This document shows, piece after piece, positions 1-12,100 of a stretch of 64,000 nt of DNA. The notes beneath the pieces were generated by a model. It saw nothing but the letters and a program-made list of their open reading frames with translations. It was not told the origin of the DNA and did no database searches. How positions within the stretch are numbered: the first letter of the stretch is position 1; each line of letters opens with the position of its first letter. The DNA comes from Morella rubra (lineage: Eukaryota; Streptophyta; Magnoliopsida; Fagales; Myricaceae), in the NCBI GenBank assembly GCA_003952965.2, contig CM025850.1, positions 17,980,376 to 18,044,375 on the forward strand, in the 5' to 3' direction. Position numbers and translations under genes: made by a program.

Positions 1-1860
1 AAAGAATACCAAGGAAGGATTTTATCCTTTGGGTATAGTATTCATCTTTCTAGGAAGAGAAAGATAAGACCATATCTCAGTCATGCAGTTGGCATTGTAA
101 ATGGATATTAATTTGACATGGGCTTTGAAAGCTGGATGCGGTCAAGAGTATTCTCAAGTACTTAAAAAGTACTCAGCACCATTTGCTAGCGTTCAAAGTT
201 GAGAATTTGCGGACTGTCCAGAGATGCACAAGTTCAGTTATTATTGATAATTGATCAATTTTGAACTTATGTGTATACATTGGGTAAAAGTGCATGGAAT
301 TGCAAGAGTTGCAAGCTAAATATCGCTGAAGGCAAAGTACATAGAAAGAAGATACTTGATATGGTGAATTGGAGTGATGTCGTGATGGCTGGTGTAATGT
401 TAACCTAGTACATTGCGAGTTCGTTTTCACCAAATTACTAACTCAAAAATGTTTGAGACACATTTAGAGTCTGTATGGGTATCAAATACCTATATAAATG
501 GTTTTGAGTGCAAGTGGGAAATATTGGAAATATGTCCTCAAAATTAGTTATTATAATAATTATAAGATAATTATTTCTTTTATTGTCACATATATTTAAT
601 ACATGTTGGGTATTGTTGTAACATAAGATGTTACACAATCATATTGTTAAGAAATTGTAGAAAAGTCATGCCAATGACCAAAAATCAAAAGGTGGTAAGT
701 ATGAATTTTTTGGTTCCTTGTTCACTTAACAGTTGTTCTGGACTGAGGTACATATTTATGTACAAATAGGTTTACAGTCATTGTGTCCCTATTAAAATAG
801 GATGATGGACTCATCATTGAGGTAGTGACCTTAAGCAGATGAGTGGGTGCACTGTAAGAGTACATGCACTAAATGAGATCAAATATGGACACCTTTTAGA
901 AGTGTTCACTAATGTTGAGAAGCTATTTAGCACAATTAGCTTATTGTATCCTTAGACTTGAGAGTTTATGCAGGTCTATTTGTTGTGTACTTGTGCTTTG
1001 ACCGAGTCATTTGGTGATGATCTCGAGTTTAAATATTCCATACAACATTGAGTCTTGTACATGATTCATAAGCTTGTGTAAATGCTCAACAAGGAATCCA
1101 CCAGTCTCTTTGTGAGACAGGATATTCAGTATATCTGTATAGAGTTGAACTCGAAAAGAAATCACTGGCCAGTGAACTTTTACGAAAATATTTTTTCCAA
1201 ATTAATATATATATATATATAATATTTATTTGTGAAATTTTTTTGTAAACAATTTGAGAGTCCAAATGAGTTATAGATTATGAATTAATAATATTTTAAT
1301 CGGTGATATTATTCCAGTCCTAACATGGTGGAAGAATAAATAAACAAATAATTGTTAGCAAAAGGGATTTCACGAAAATAGTTTTCTATTGTCCCCCATA
1401 AAAAGAGTTTTTCATGATGATCCTATAGCCAAGATTTGAGATCCTTAAAGATCCCAAGCATAAGCATAGGAGAAGCTCTGAGTAAGCCATTATAAATAGC
1501 TCAAACTTCATTTGAGAGATAGAGAAGTCATTTTTGAGAGAATCTTTCTCTCTAAAAACTCTCTCTAGAGTTCTCTCTCTTTCTTAATAGCTGTGTGCGT
1601 GGATTTAAAGGAGGTAGAATGCTTGGGCTGCTTGATTTCAAAGATCTAGAATTCTACTATGAAATCTTACAGTTCTTTGTCTGGCTTCGGTTTTTGTTAT
1701 TGTCATTAGATGAAGTTTGTTTATGGTTTGCTTATGTAATCATCCATATGGTTTTGTAATTCATGTTACGAACAGTACTTAAGTCCCTGTGGTTCATTTT
1801 ATGTAGATAGTGAAAATTTATTTGTACCATGGAGGCAAATTAAGCTGAGTGTCTGGAGAA
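1..1860. other. AT-rich non-coding DNA, possibly LTR-derived
   Basis: I see no supportable gene here; the longest open frames are short and low in complexity. A short TA repeat lies near 1205-1222. From about 1490 there is a TATA-like box followed by a CT-rich leader, the arrangement of a plant Pol II promoter or the U3-R part of an LTR. No partner LTR, primer site or polypurine tract was found, so the LTR origin is only a guess. Confidence 0.4.
1491..1499 (+). promoter_or_regulatory. TATA box candidate
   Basis: TATAAATAG is followed about 30-100 bases later by a pyrimidine-rich (CTCTCT) leader typical of plant transcription starts. The sequence downstream contains MULE remnants, so it may be a former transposon promoter. 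No transcript evidence is available. Confidence 0.3.
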
Positions 1861-3235
1861 TATGTTGGGGGGAAGTTGTATACGTAAGAAACTTTGACCA
1901 AGACTACCTATATGTCATACATTTGTGGACATTTATAAGGAAAGATCTGAAGTATCATAAGCTTGTGGACCTATGGTGCTACTTTGATGGGGAATCCTTT
2001 AAGCGCAGGATCAATTCACTTGAAACCGACGCTGATGTTTGCAAGCTGATAGATCGTATTACTCGAGAGAGGCATAATGCATTGAGAATTTATGTGGAGC
2101 ACAAGCTAAGTGTGCCAGAGGAGGTTCCTTTAGTCTTACCTCCACTCATCCAGCTCACTTGTGGGGGGAGGGAGAAGAAGGGCAACCTGTTGCTGAGGGG
2201 GAGGGTGAAGGGGCATAAGTTGCTGAAGGGGAGGGTGAAGGGGCACATGTTGCTGAGGGGGAGGGTAAAGGTGAATGGGTACCCGTTGCTAAGGGATTAG
2301 ATGCTGATGAAAAAGCAGATATGGAGGGATTGGATAATGCTAGGCTAGAAAGAGAAATGAATGATTTTAAAGAGAGCAATGAGGAGATACCAGAATTGTT
2401 TGGTGACCCTAAAGTAATTGATGCTGAAGAAATGCAGGCTGCACTAGAGAAGGGTAGAGAAAAAGCTCATGGAAAGTGGCCAATTGTTGAGGAATAAAAG
2501 GTTTATGTTAAGGCAGCTGCTAATAAAAGGAAAAGTGCCATGAAATGATTTGGCCAAGGCTCAACATGTGGAGCTGATGTTGAGGATCCACATACAGATG
2601 AGGGTTCTAATACTAATGCTTCTCAAAGCATTAGTGAGGGTGATGGGGCTGATAGTGACGGTCCCAAGAAGGGGAAATATAAAGAGTCTCATGAAGAAGA
2701 GCTTAAGGGTAGGGTCCACTTGGAGAGAGGACTTAAGTTTAGGGATATCCAATTATTTAAGGAGGCTTTAAAGCTGTATGGAATTCAGAGGCACTTTGAT
2801 TAAGTATATAAAACATTATAAGTTTCGGTGCACAACAGTTTATAAAAGGGACTGTGGTTGGAAGATACTTGCACCATTCATGTATCTAAAAGAGGCCGTC
2901 CAAATTAAAACTTTTAAATCCACTTAACAATGCGGTGCACGTCACAAGAACTCAAAGCTTGACTACAAATTCACTGCTGCGAAGTACATGGAAAGCATTA
3001 GAGATAATCCTAACATGCCACCTTCAGCCTTGGGAAGGCATATTCGAAGGGATTTCCAAGTCTTTGTTTTGAAGAATCATATGTACCGAGTAAGGAAGCT
3101 GACCTTGGATGTGGTATATGGGAGACATGCTGATCAATACAAGTATGTGTACGACTATTGTGAATCACTAAGAAAATGGAATCCATTATATGGGTTTGGG
3201 TGTTGTTTTGTACTTGATCTTTTAGTGGTTAATTA
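1860..3235 (+). pseudogene. MuDR-type MULE transposase, N-terminal remnant
   Basis: Three broken plus-strand stretches together resemble the start of plant MuDR-family (MULE) transposases. About 1860-2150 gives the N-terminal part ending in the IYVEHKL motif common in these proteins. About 2170-2520 is an acidic linker with a 30 bp repeat. About 2690-3180 matches the MuDR DNA-binding region: a stretch beginning GLKFRDIQLFKEALKLYGI, a basic Cys-containing segment, then a helix-rich block (NPNMPPSALGRHI). Several stops and frame changes interrupt it. The catalytic DDE region and C-terminal SWIM finger are absent, so it cannot transpose on its own. A GRF-type zinc-finger pseudogene faces it at about 3945-4390. 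Family assignment rests on remembered motif patterns. Confidence 0.72.
2189..2290 (+). repeat. 30 bp minisatellite inside the MULE linker
   Basis: Three 30 bp units built around TTGCTGAGGGGGAGGGTGAA begin near 2189, 2219 and 2249, and a partial fourth begins near 2285. In the transposase frame they encode an Ala-Glu-Gly rich linker (VAEGEGEGA type), and a stop in the second unit breaks that frame. Confidence 0.8.
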
Positions 3236-3439
3236 GGATTTTTGGAACCTGTTTTGTGTTGAATGGTTTGTGATTACTATGTTGATATTACCAACATGCC
3301 AGATTAGCTGGTAAACAGATTACTTATATGTCTATTTTGAATTTATTGCAACTACAAATTAGTTGGGGTGTATTCTGAATGTATTGCAGCTACAGATTAG
3401 TTGGAATCTATTTTGAATGTACAATCTTGTGCATTTACA

Positions 3440-3690
3440 GATTATGGAAAGTACCATATTATAGATTGTGCAAATTTTCAAATTTAGAGATTGTGCAAAT
3501 TTCCATATTACATATTGTCCAAATGTCCATTTTATAGATTATACAAATGCCCGGTTTTACAGATTGTGCAAATAGCACATTTCTAGATTCAGAGATTGTG
3601 CAAATTTTCAAATTACATATTGTCCAAATGTCTATTTTACAGATTGTGCAAATGCCCAGTTTTACATATTGTACAAATGCCCAAAATTCA
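3440..3690. repeat. Imperfect tandem repeat, about 20-40 bp units
   Basis: The words AGATTGTGCAAAT and CATATTGTCCAAATG recur many times in diverged order. The block lies between the MULE transposase remnant and the facing GRF pseudogene. It could be an internal or subterminal MULE repeat, but that is inference. Confidence 0.7.
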
Positions 3691-3944
3691 ACCAAATTGT
3701 ATCCACATCTACCAAATTATCCAAATAAGTTGTTTTGCAGTATGTAAACATGCATTTGAGATTTGCACAAACCAGAAAACTAAAGCTAGAAACCTATATT
3801 TCATAAAATGAGTGATATTCATACAAAATGAGTACAATACTCATTAGAATCTAATCTCAGAAACCTACACATTTGACTATACAGCACACTTCCTACATCA
3901 TATAACTACTAAGGTAAGGCAGCAACAAGGGTCCTTGCAGTGGT

Positions 3945-4390
3945 TTAAGTACAAATGAAGCAAACAAAAGCAACAAACATCCAGGAACCCAACATAATGA
4001 TTTTGAGCCGCCTCTCCTTTGTCTTCGATTTACGGCGCTTCTCCTCCATTATCTTCATCTTCTTTACTATAATTGCAAGGGCATCTTCCCCACGTGCAAA
4101 AAGAGGGGGAGTCAATCCATTCAAAATAGTTACATGCCAAATGCCTTTGCACAAGCAACACAAAATTGGTACAAACTTGCAAAGAAATCAAGCTAAATGA
4201 GTAAAGCTGAAAGCAAATGCTAACCAAACTACTTGAATATCGAGAGCAACCGAAGAATCTCCTACCTAGGTTCCCCTCTGTTGTGCTTATCCTCATCTGT
4301 GCCTCGGCCCGCAAAAGCACAGACGTGAGTCGCCATGCACCAAAGAGTCCGCCAATGCCACTCCACCATGGCTACCCTCACTTGTAGAGG
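3945..4390 (-). pseudogene. GRF-type zinc-finger protein with C-terminal membrane segment, broken
   Basis: Read on the minus strand, the stretch EGNLGRRFFGCSRY followed after a likely intron (about 4220-4135) by CNYFEWID fits the GRF zinc finger of plant proteins. The expected first CxCG pair (CFCG near 4310) sits in another frame from the rest, so a small indel has broken the gene. The C-terminal part (about 4070-3945) has a basic helical stretch (EKRRKSKTKERRL) and a hydrophobic segment (MLGSWMFVAFVCFI). Plant GRF proteins of this small coiled-coil plus membrane type are abundant and often lie near MULEs. Cellular role unknown. Confidence 0.62.
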
Positions 4391-4639
4391 AAGAGGATGC
4401 TACTCTCCTACACATCGCAAGAGAATGTGGCATGAGTTGAGGGCAGAATTAATTCGAAAATCAAAAAGGGGTAGGGAGTTAGGGTTTTTGCAGTGTGGGA
4501 GCTTTCAAAGAAATTTGGATATTTCTTTGTTAAGTTTGAGACGATTGTTTTAGACGTGGAGGGATCAAACTAACTAACCAAATGACGTGGGTTATTTAAT
4601 CCAACGTGGAAAGCCATGTTGGATGTGGAACCCAATGCT

Positions 4640-4835
4640 TCAAGTTGTGTTAAATGAGATGGCAACTGCTAACACGTGTCGATGGGTAAGTGGGTCTGAC
4701 ATAGTTGCCGTCAGCCATGTCATCAACTTCTGTTGCCCTATCTGACGGAAAGACCAATATGGGAATCAGTCCTAACTCTAAGAGTCCCCGTAGGAAAAAA
4801 TTTACCTTAGAGACCAATCTGGGAATAACCCAAAA
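4640..4835. mobile_element. Possible MULE terminal region
   Basis: AGACCAATATGGGAAT near 4751 and AGACCAATCTGGGAAT near 4811 form a direct repeat. Words of the type 'agaccaat.tgggaataa' recur at MULE ends in several plants as I remember them. No matching inverted copy was found on the far side of the MULE remnant, so the element boundary is not established. Confidence 0.35.
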
Positions 4836-6111
4836 GACTGACGAGATAATTTAGCCAAAATAAAATTATTATTTTGTTCACCATAAGTTAAAATCAATGA
4901 AGCAAAATGCTAATCTAATATACAATGCTCATCTAATATATTCAACAAATCATATAAATACTGTGGGCATATGTTCTAGTTTGTTTTAGAAAATCAGAAC
5001 ACAATAAATGTGAGGCGACTCAACGGCTCTTAACATACGCAAGTACCCACAGATGATGAGCAAGCGTCTTTTGCCCTTTAGAAATACGTTTTTTTGCAAC
5101 TCCAAACCCAAATGTGGACAGAGGACGCGCGTATTGGACCCTGACGCACACGGAGCGTCAAGAGCCATCCAAACTTAGGAAGCTGAAAGCCCAATTATTC
5201 AAGCCCAAGAACCTCTTTGAGGGATGGGATGATCCAGCCACGAAGTACCGGGTTCTTCGCCATATAGACCAAGTGTTACAAGCAGGATTAAGGATTTGTT
5301 CAGCAATAGAACCTTGCTTAGTGCCGGATGATTAAGCAGGAATAATTGAGGAAGATGAGGGAGCAATTGCGAGGGCTAGGGGTGGTAGTTTGTAGAGGAT
5401 AGCAGGGTGGTGACGACTGCATATAATGGGGAACATGAAGGGACAAGCAGCTTCCTGTTCAGACGAGCTCTGCTCCGTTTGTTTGAGGAGGTGCTCTGAG
5501 TGAACTGGATTTGTTGAGGCAGTTTTGCACGAGACTGCTGTAATACTACATAGACGCCGGATTATCCTTTGTAATTTTCTATCCGAATTCAGAGAAAAAT
5601 AAACAGCAGATAGATCTTATTGTAAAGTCCACGCTGCCTAGAACTTTATATGGACAACTTAAAATAGTAGGTCCTACAATGAGATTTACTTGTGTTTATT
5701 TCTCTCCTAATTACATAGTACAATTAAGACAGAAAATTGTAGAGAATCATGATCCATAGATGCTTAAGGGACTCGGGAAATCACAACCCGCTCAATCAGT
5801 AAGCAATTATATGTAAAGTTTGTCATCTATATATAAATGACAATGTACGAAACAGAGTGTCCAGTGTGATTGCTTGAAAGTCTGCAATGATACTCTCAAA
5901 AACCAAAGCTGTAAGTGCCATGCATAACTATTTTAAAAATGATGGAGAAACTCAACATTAAGGCAAAATCCTCTTTTCACATTTTTACAATATGTTGAAG
6001 TTGATTCTCTTGTTTTTCTCCTTCTTGGAAAGAATTTTGTCTAGAACACACGAAGTAGGAATCCTTGGTTCCAGTACACAACGGTGAAGCCAAACACATT
6101 TAAATGTTTTA
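4836..6111. other. Intergenic DNA and 3' flank of the PPR gene
   Basis: The right part should contain the 3' UTR of the minus-strand PPR gene whose stop codon is at 6112-6114. A 73-codon plus-strand frame at 5114-5335 has no motif I recognise and may be chance. Nothing else is supported. Confidence 0.4.
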
Positions 6112-9100
6112 TCAAGATTTCAAAGCTAATTCAGTTTGAACAGTACTAACAGCTTCTATTTGTTTAATCTCAGCCAATGTCATCTGAGTCCTACAAAATT
6201 CTTTACAAGCAGATATCAGATTGTGAACTATCGGATTCTGCAATTCAGTTCTGCTAACAAGTACGCTAACCTCATTTATTAACCGAAAAAGTGCATCCTT
6301 CCGAAACCTGTGAGCACTTTTATTGAATAAATTCAACCATGCCATGGTAGAGAACGCCTGCAAGTCAACCACGGGATGACTAGTAACACATGCAAGAGCA
6401 GCAGCATAGTCATCATTCTCTAGCTTCATTAGAAACCTTTCTTTAATGAGAGGAGATGGTGCAGTCCTATCTGCCCGGGCCAAATGATTCCAGGTTGTCT
6501 CCAATAACTCTCCCTGGCAAGAATGCATGGTTCCCAAGAGAATTAGTGCAGGACTAAGGATTAAATTTAACACCTAACATGGTTACCATCTAGGACTTAT
6601 GCTTAGAAAGACCAAGTGGCATGCAGATGCTGCAAACCCCCCAAAATAAAAGTAACATGTGTTTACGGTGCATGTATGCCCGGAACACCTACAGTCTTAG
6701 ATACTTTATAGACTCAAAGAAGTTTAAACCCTTGGATAATAATAGTCCAATTCTTAATTTTTCAAATGCCCAAGTCCAATGGCTCCAAAAGTGGAATGAA
6801 CATCTGCTCTGCTTACAGTAGCCCTAACCTCAGTTTCAATATTGGGACATAGAAGATCAGTTAAGGACCTCTGAAACATTTATTTCTAGGGACATTGCTT
6901 AAAACAGCAACTGAACTCAGGCTAAATATTTGGACACAGAAGATCAGTTTAGGTTTTCTAGGACATATATTTCTTGGTATTTTTAGCCATTTGTGCAAAT
7001 TGCTCCACTTGCTCTGACATGTAAATAGTGAAATAGATTCAAACATTCCCTTACCACAAGATGTCCAAACAAGCCCTAACTTGCTGCCATGAGACGAAAT
7101 ATAGGACAGGAGGGAGGGAAATACCTTTCCTGCTCTAGAAGCATCCAATATCATACGAAGATGGCGTTTTGCATTAAAGTGATACCCATTGTGCAGCAAC
7201 CTCCTGTAAATATTCTCAAAATCATCCCACCTCTCCTCTGCAATGCATGCATCTAGCATGATGTTGAATGTGTAGATATCTGGTATCACTTGAACCCTGT
7301 AATCAGATTTCCTGCCAATATAGTTCCCATTTTCTGACATCTTATGAAACAGGTCTTTTGCCTCTTCAAACATCCCATGTAAAAGGTAAGCTTTCAGCAT
7401 AATATTACAAGTAACAAGATTTGGCGAGCAAAAGTTCTGCATTTTGCTGAAAATGTAAGTTCCATCTTGAATGTGTCCAGAGTCGAGACAAGCTTGAATT
7501 AAGCCAGTGTAAGTCACTACTAGAGGCTTATTTGCAACCTGACATATCTGCTCAATCTGAGGAAAGAAAAAACATCCATAGTGTCATCAAGCTTTTAAAC
7601 ATGAATCTTACACACATCATAGAATGTACATCCTCTTCCATTAATAAAATGGCCAGAAGTTAATAGTGTAACCATCCTAATACTTTTTTGCTGGATGACT
7701 GAGGATAAACTTATCAGCTTGGGACTAATATGTATGACTTCTGTTATCAGCTGGGGATGCAAAGCAGCATGACCTTTGAATCACATCATTGGGAATGTGA
7801 CCTTGTTGAGATTCAAAGGTAAGCCTCCTTAAACAACCATACGTCCCAATGAAGGGACTAAAAGGAACATCACACACCACTGTCACCACCGTATAAGACT
7901 CTTCCTTTCAAATACTGCCAGAATGTTCTGCTTGGTAGGAAGAATACAAGGGTCCATCATTAGATGCTACACTTGTGGCTCTTTGTTATCACATTCGTAG
8001 TGCATTTAGAATACCTTTAGAGGTTATCTTTCAAAGCCACTAGCGGATAAATTCATGTATATGAGGGTGAAAGTCCCGAAAGTAGAATGAGAAGACACCA
8101 AAGGGTCAGTGGGCATGGAAAATACATTGTGCATTCAAAGCGAGTCTCAGAGAAAATTGAGGCATTGATAATTTATATCCAAGTTCTTTAAGCATTAGAC
8201 TTATATTCTTCCATTTCTGACATCATGTGCGCTACATTAGGTCCCAAAAGCTCTCCTAGTGATTGAGCTTTCCTCATCCAAAAATATTTCAGCGGCATAT
8301 GTTCGCTGCATGAGAGTGTTTGCAGTTATCTATAGAATAAATCTAATCAACCAATCCCTGAATTTGGATCGGACTATATGTAAGACTTCAACTATTATAG
8401 AACGCGTGGGAGGACCCATTCAACAATTAAATCCCATTAAGATGGATGCCAAGGGGAGAAAGCAGGGAAAGGGGAAAACAACACAACTATTTTCACAGTC
8501 AACAAGTTGCATCACCAGAACAATTGGTAGAGGAAGAAGATAATGTTATCAGGTTTAATGCGCCATTCTTTTAATTCCTCTCCACATGCGTTCCCTCTCT
8601 CTTTGCCAAATAAAATTTCCAAATCAAAAGAATTAATCAGACTGGATATGGGGTAGAATAAACTGTTCCAAAATACACGCAACAGAACATCAGTAGAGTC
8701 ACAAGCTCTGGATGTACATGTATGTATTAAGTTCATGCTTCAACAAGGCAACTGAATGGCATGCTTAGAGGCATTCCATGGTAAAGTATCTATTTCTTGC
8801 CTTTCTCTACAGCTTTGTAGTCACAATGTAGAAATTCAAGGTTTGACAACCAAATACTAAGGGAAGGAAATGTCATATCTGAAATACTTGGGTGTGGCAA
8901 TGCAAACAAAAGAAATTCGAGAAACGGTCTGTTTACAACCATCCCAACATGGTGGTGTCTCTGAATTCTACAATCTGCACTTTAATGGCTAAAACTCAAC
9001 AATAAAAATGAACTTGCATTGCCATGCCTAGTAGTTCAGATTTAAGACTTGCTTGCCTTGGTTTTTTTTTTTCCCTGGTACTTCTAACATCTACAATTCA

Positions 9101-12100
9101 ACAACAGGTAAATTCTGCAGAGACACCAAACAGAGTTAATTCACCGTGGGATGCCTCAAGGCATGTAGTTCAGTTGCTTTATCTAAGCATAAACTTGATA
9201 CGTACATGTATATGAGGAGCTCTTGAAAACTCAAATCAAGTTCTCTTGTGTTTATTTTGGAGCAATTTATTTTACCTCATAATCAATCCGATTAATGCAT
9301 TTGACTTGGAGATAAAACCAATGCTTTTTTTATGTTCAATAAAATTTTACTCCAAAGCATGCAGCATGGGAAAAAAAAAAATCACTCGGAGACCCAAAAA
9401 AGCAAGACAAGTTTACATATACAAAGGCTTCTAGTGTTTCTAGGGATTCGTAGGGAGTTTTGCGATCCAAACCAATGGTATATGTGCTGTTTCGGGTGTA
9501 CATGGAATAATACAGCAGTTTGGTGGGGGGCGGGGGGGAGCAGAGAGAGAGATGTATAGAGACAGGAAAAAAGGGTGCATGGATGAGAAGAATAAAAAGA
9601 AGAGAGCATTAAACCCTTACATAGATAACATAAAACCGTGGCATTACAAATATTTACTGGTGCTACAACTCCTGGACAATTAAAAGACGCATTGTCTGAG
9701 CTTTTTTTTTTTTTTTTTTTTGATAAGTAAGAAAAGCTTTATTTAAAAAACCAAGGAAGGAACAGTACAAAGAGCTATACTGAAACCTAAGTCAAGCAAG
9801 CTACAAAACTAAGGAATTCAAAAAAATCACAGAAACGAAAACCCAACACAGCTTTGGCCCAACAAAAAAGAGAAGACATCAGCTGTCCCCTCAAACCCTC
9901 CATAGACGAAAAAATGTTCTCGAAGCATCTATCATTTCTTTCCCTCCAAAGAGTCCACCAAATGCACAAGGGGATCAAATTCCACACAAATAGAGCATGT
10001 GGATCATCAAACTTTCTCTTCCAGCAAAACAAAACATCCAGCACCTTCGGAGGCATAACCCAACAATAAGCCATTATTTTGAGCACGCGAGCCCAAAGAC
10101 CCCTGGCCACCTCACAGTGAAGAAAAAGATGATTCATGGATTCCCCACTACATCTACAAAGGAAACACCAATCCAATAAACACAGCCCCCTCCTCCTAAG
10201 ATTATCGATGGTCAGAACTCTTTCGTGGGCAGCCTCCCACACAAAGAAGGATACTCTCATGGGAGCAAAGGAACGCCAAATCTGCTTCCAAGGGAACGAC
10301 ACAGAGGGGCTGCAATAAAGAAGCCCATACATCGACTTCACCGAGAACTTGCCGGATTTGGACCCCAACCAGCACAATCTATCATCAACCCCACTCCTTA
10401 CAACCATGGCATAAAGGAGATTTAAAAAGGACGAAAAAATCTCAAACTCCCAATCATTTGCTGCCCTAACAAATGGAACGTTCCAAACCCCCGAACCTGA
10501 GTTCCCCTCCCAATAATCCGCCACCAAGGCACCCTATCTCTAGCAAGGGCGAAGAGAAGCGGAAAAGCAAACCTCAAAGGACGATCACCACACCAAAGAT
10601 CACTCCAGAAACGAACACTAGTACCACCGCCCACCACAAACCGGATATTCTGATTAAAAAAATCCCCCCACTTGCTGATATACCTCCAAAGGCTGACACC
10701 ATTAGAACCTCTTCTCGGAATGGTCCTCCACCCACCCACCTCACACCCAAATTTCTCCGCAACAACATTTCGCCACAAACAATTACGCTCACAAGCGAAG
10801 CGCCACAGCCACTTCCCAAGCAAAGCCTTATTGAAAATGGACAACCGTCTAATACCCAAACCACCAAATCTAATAGGGCTGCAAACCTTATCCCAATGAA
10901 GCAAATGAAACTTGTGCTGATCACCATCACTACCCCACAAGAAATTCCTTTGTAACGTCTCCAATCTACTAGCCACAGCAGAGGGGATAGGGAAGAGAGA
11001 CAAGAAATAAGTCGGGAGATTAGCGAGAGTAGACTTGATCAAAGTGACTCTACCGCCTTTCGAGAGATAGCTTCGCTTCCACCCAGCCAACCTTTGTTCG
11101 GTTCTCTCAATAATGCCGTTCCAAATGAGGGAACTTTTGAAGCGCGCACCCAAAGGAAGCCAAGATACAAAAAGGGCAAAGAAGAAACTCTACATCCCAT
11201 AATATTAGCCAACTCCTGGACATTACCCACCTCACCAATGGGAATAGCTTCAGATTTCTGGAAATTAATCTTAAGCCCAGACACCGCCTCAAAACAAAGA
11301 AGAAGACAACGAAAATTGTGGAGCTGATGCTCCTCAGCCCCACACAATATAAGGGTATCATCAGCAAAGAACAAATGAGAGATGCTTACCCCACCACTCC
11401 CAATGGAAAAGCCCTCCAGGAAACCAATCTCCACCAACTTAGTCAACATCCTACTCAGAGCTTCCATAACAATAACAAACAGAAAGGGCAAGAGGGGGTC
11501 GCCTTGGCGCAAACCCCTAGAACTACCAAAAAAACCTTCAGGAGATCCATTCACTATCACTGAGAATCTAATAGTAAAAATACATAACTCAATCCAATTG
11601 CACCATTTAGCGCCAAAACCGCACCTCCTTAACAAGTAAAGGAGGAATCGCCAGTTAACATGATCATAAGCCTTATGGATGTCAAGCTTGCAAAGCATGC
11701 CAGGTAAGGAAGAGCGCGTCCTGGAGTCGATGCATTCACTAGCCACCAAGACCGAATCCAAGATCTGTCTACCCCTCACAAAAGCGCCCTGGGACGGCGA
11801 AATAATTTTGTCCATAACCAACCGCAACCTATTAGCCAGAACTTTGGCTAGAATTTTGTAGATCCCTCCCACAAGGCTAATAGGCCTGAAATCCTTCAAC
11901 TCAACAGCACCATGCTTCTTAGGAATCAGAACAATGAAAGTGGCATTGATACTTCTAACAAATTTCCCATATTGAGCAAACTCATTAAACATGGAGAGAA
12001 CATCAGCTTTAATAGTATCCCAACAAGATTGATAGAAAGCCAATGAGAAACCATCTGGGCCGGGAGCTTTATCACCATTGAGACTCCGCACAACGCCGGT

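Noticed and set aside
3360..3700. Repeats with regular spacing considered as CRISPR-like
   Set aside because: Units are diverged, spacing is irregular and the genome is eukaryotic; it is a minisatellite.
5114..5335. 73-codon plus-strand frame
   Set aside because: No recognised motif, no gene structure, and it lies between a MULE end and the PPR 3' flank.
10473..10955. 160-codon plus-strand frame inside the LINE
   Set aside because: It is the antisense of reverse-transcriptase/zf-RVT coding sequence, rich in Pro and Thr as expected for a shadow frame.
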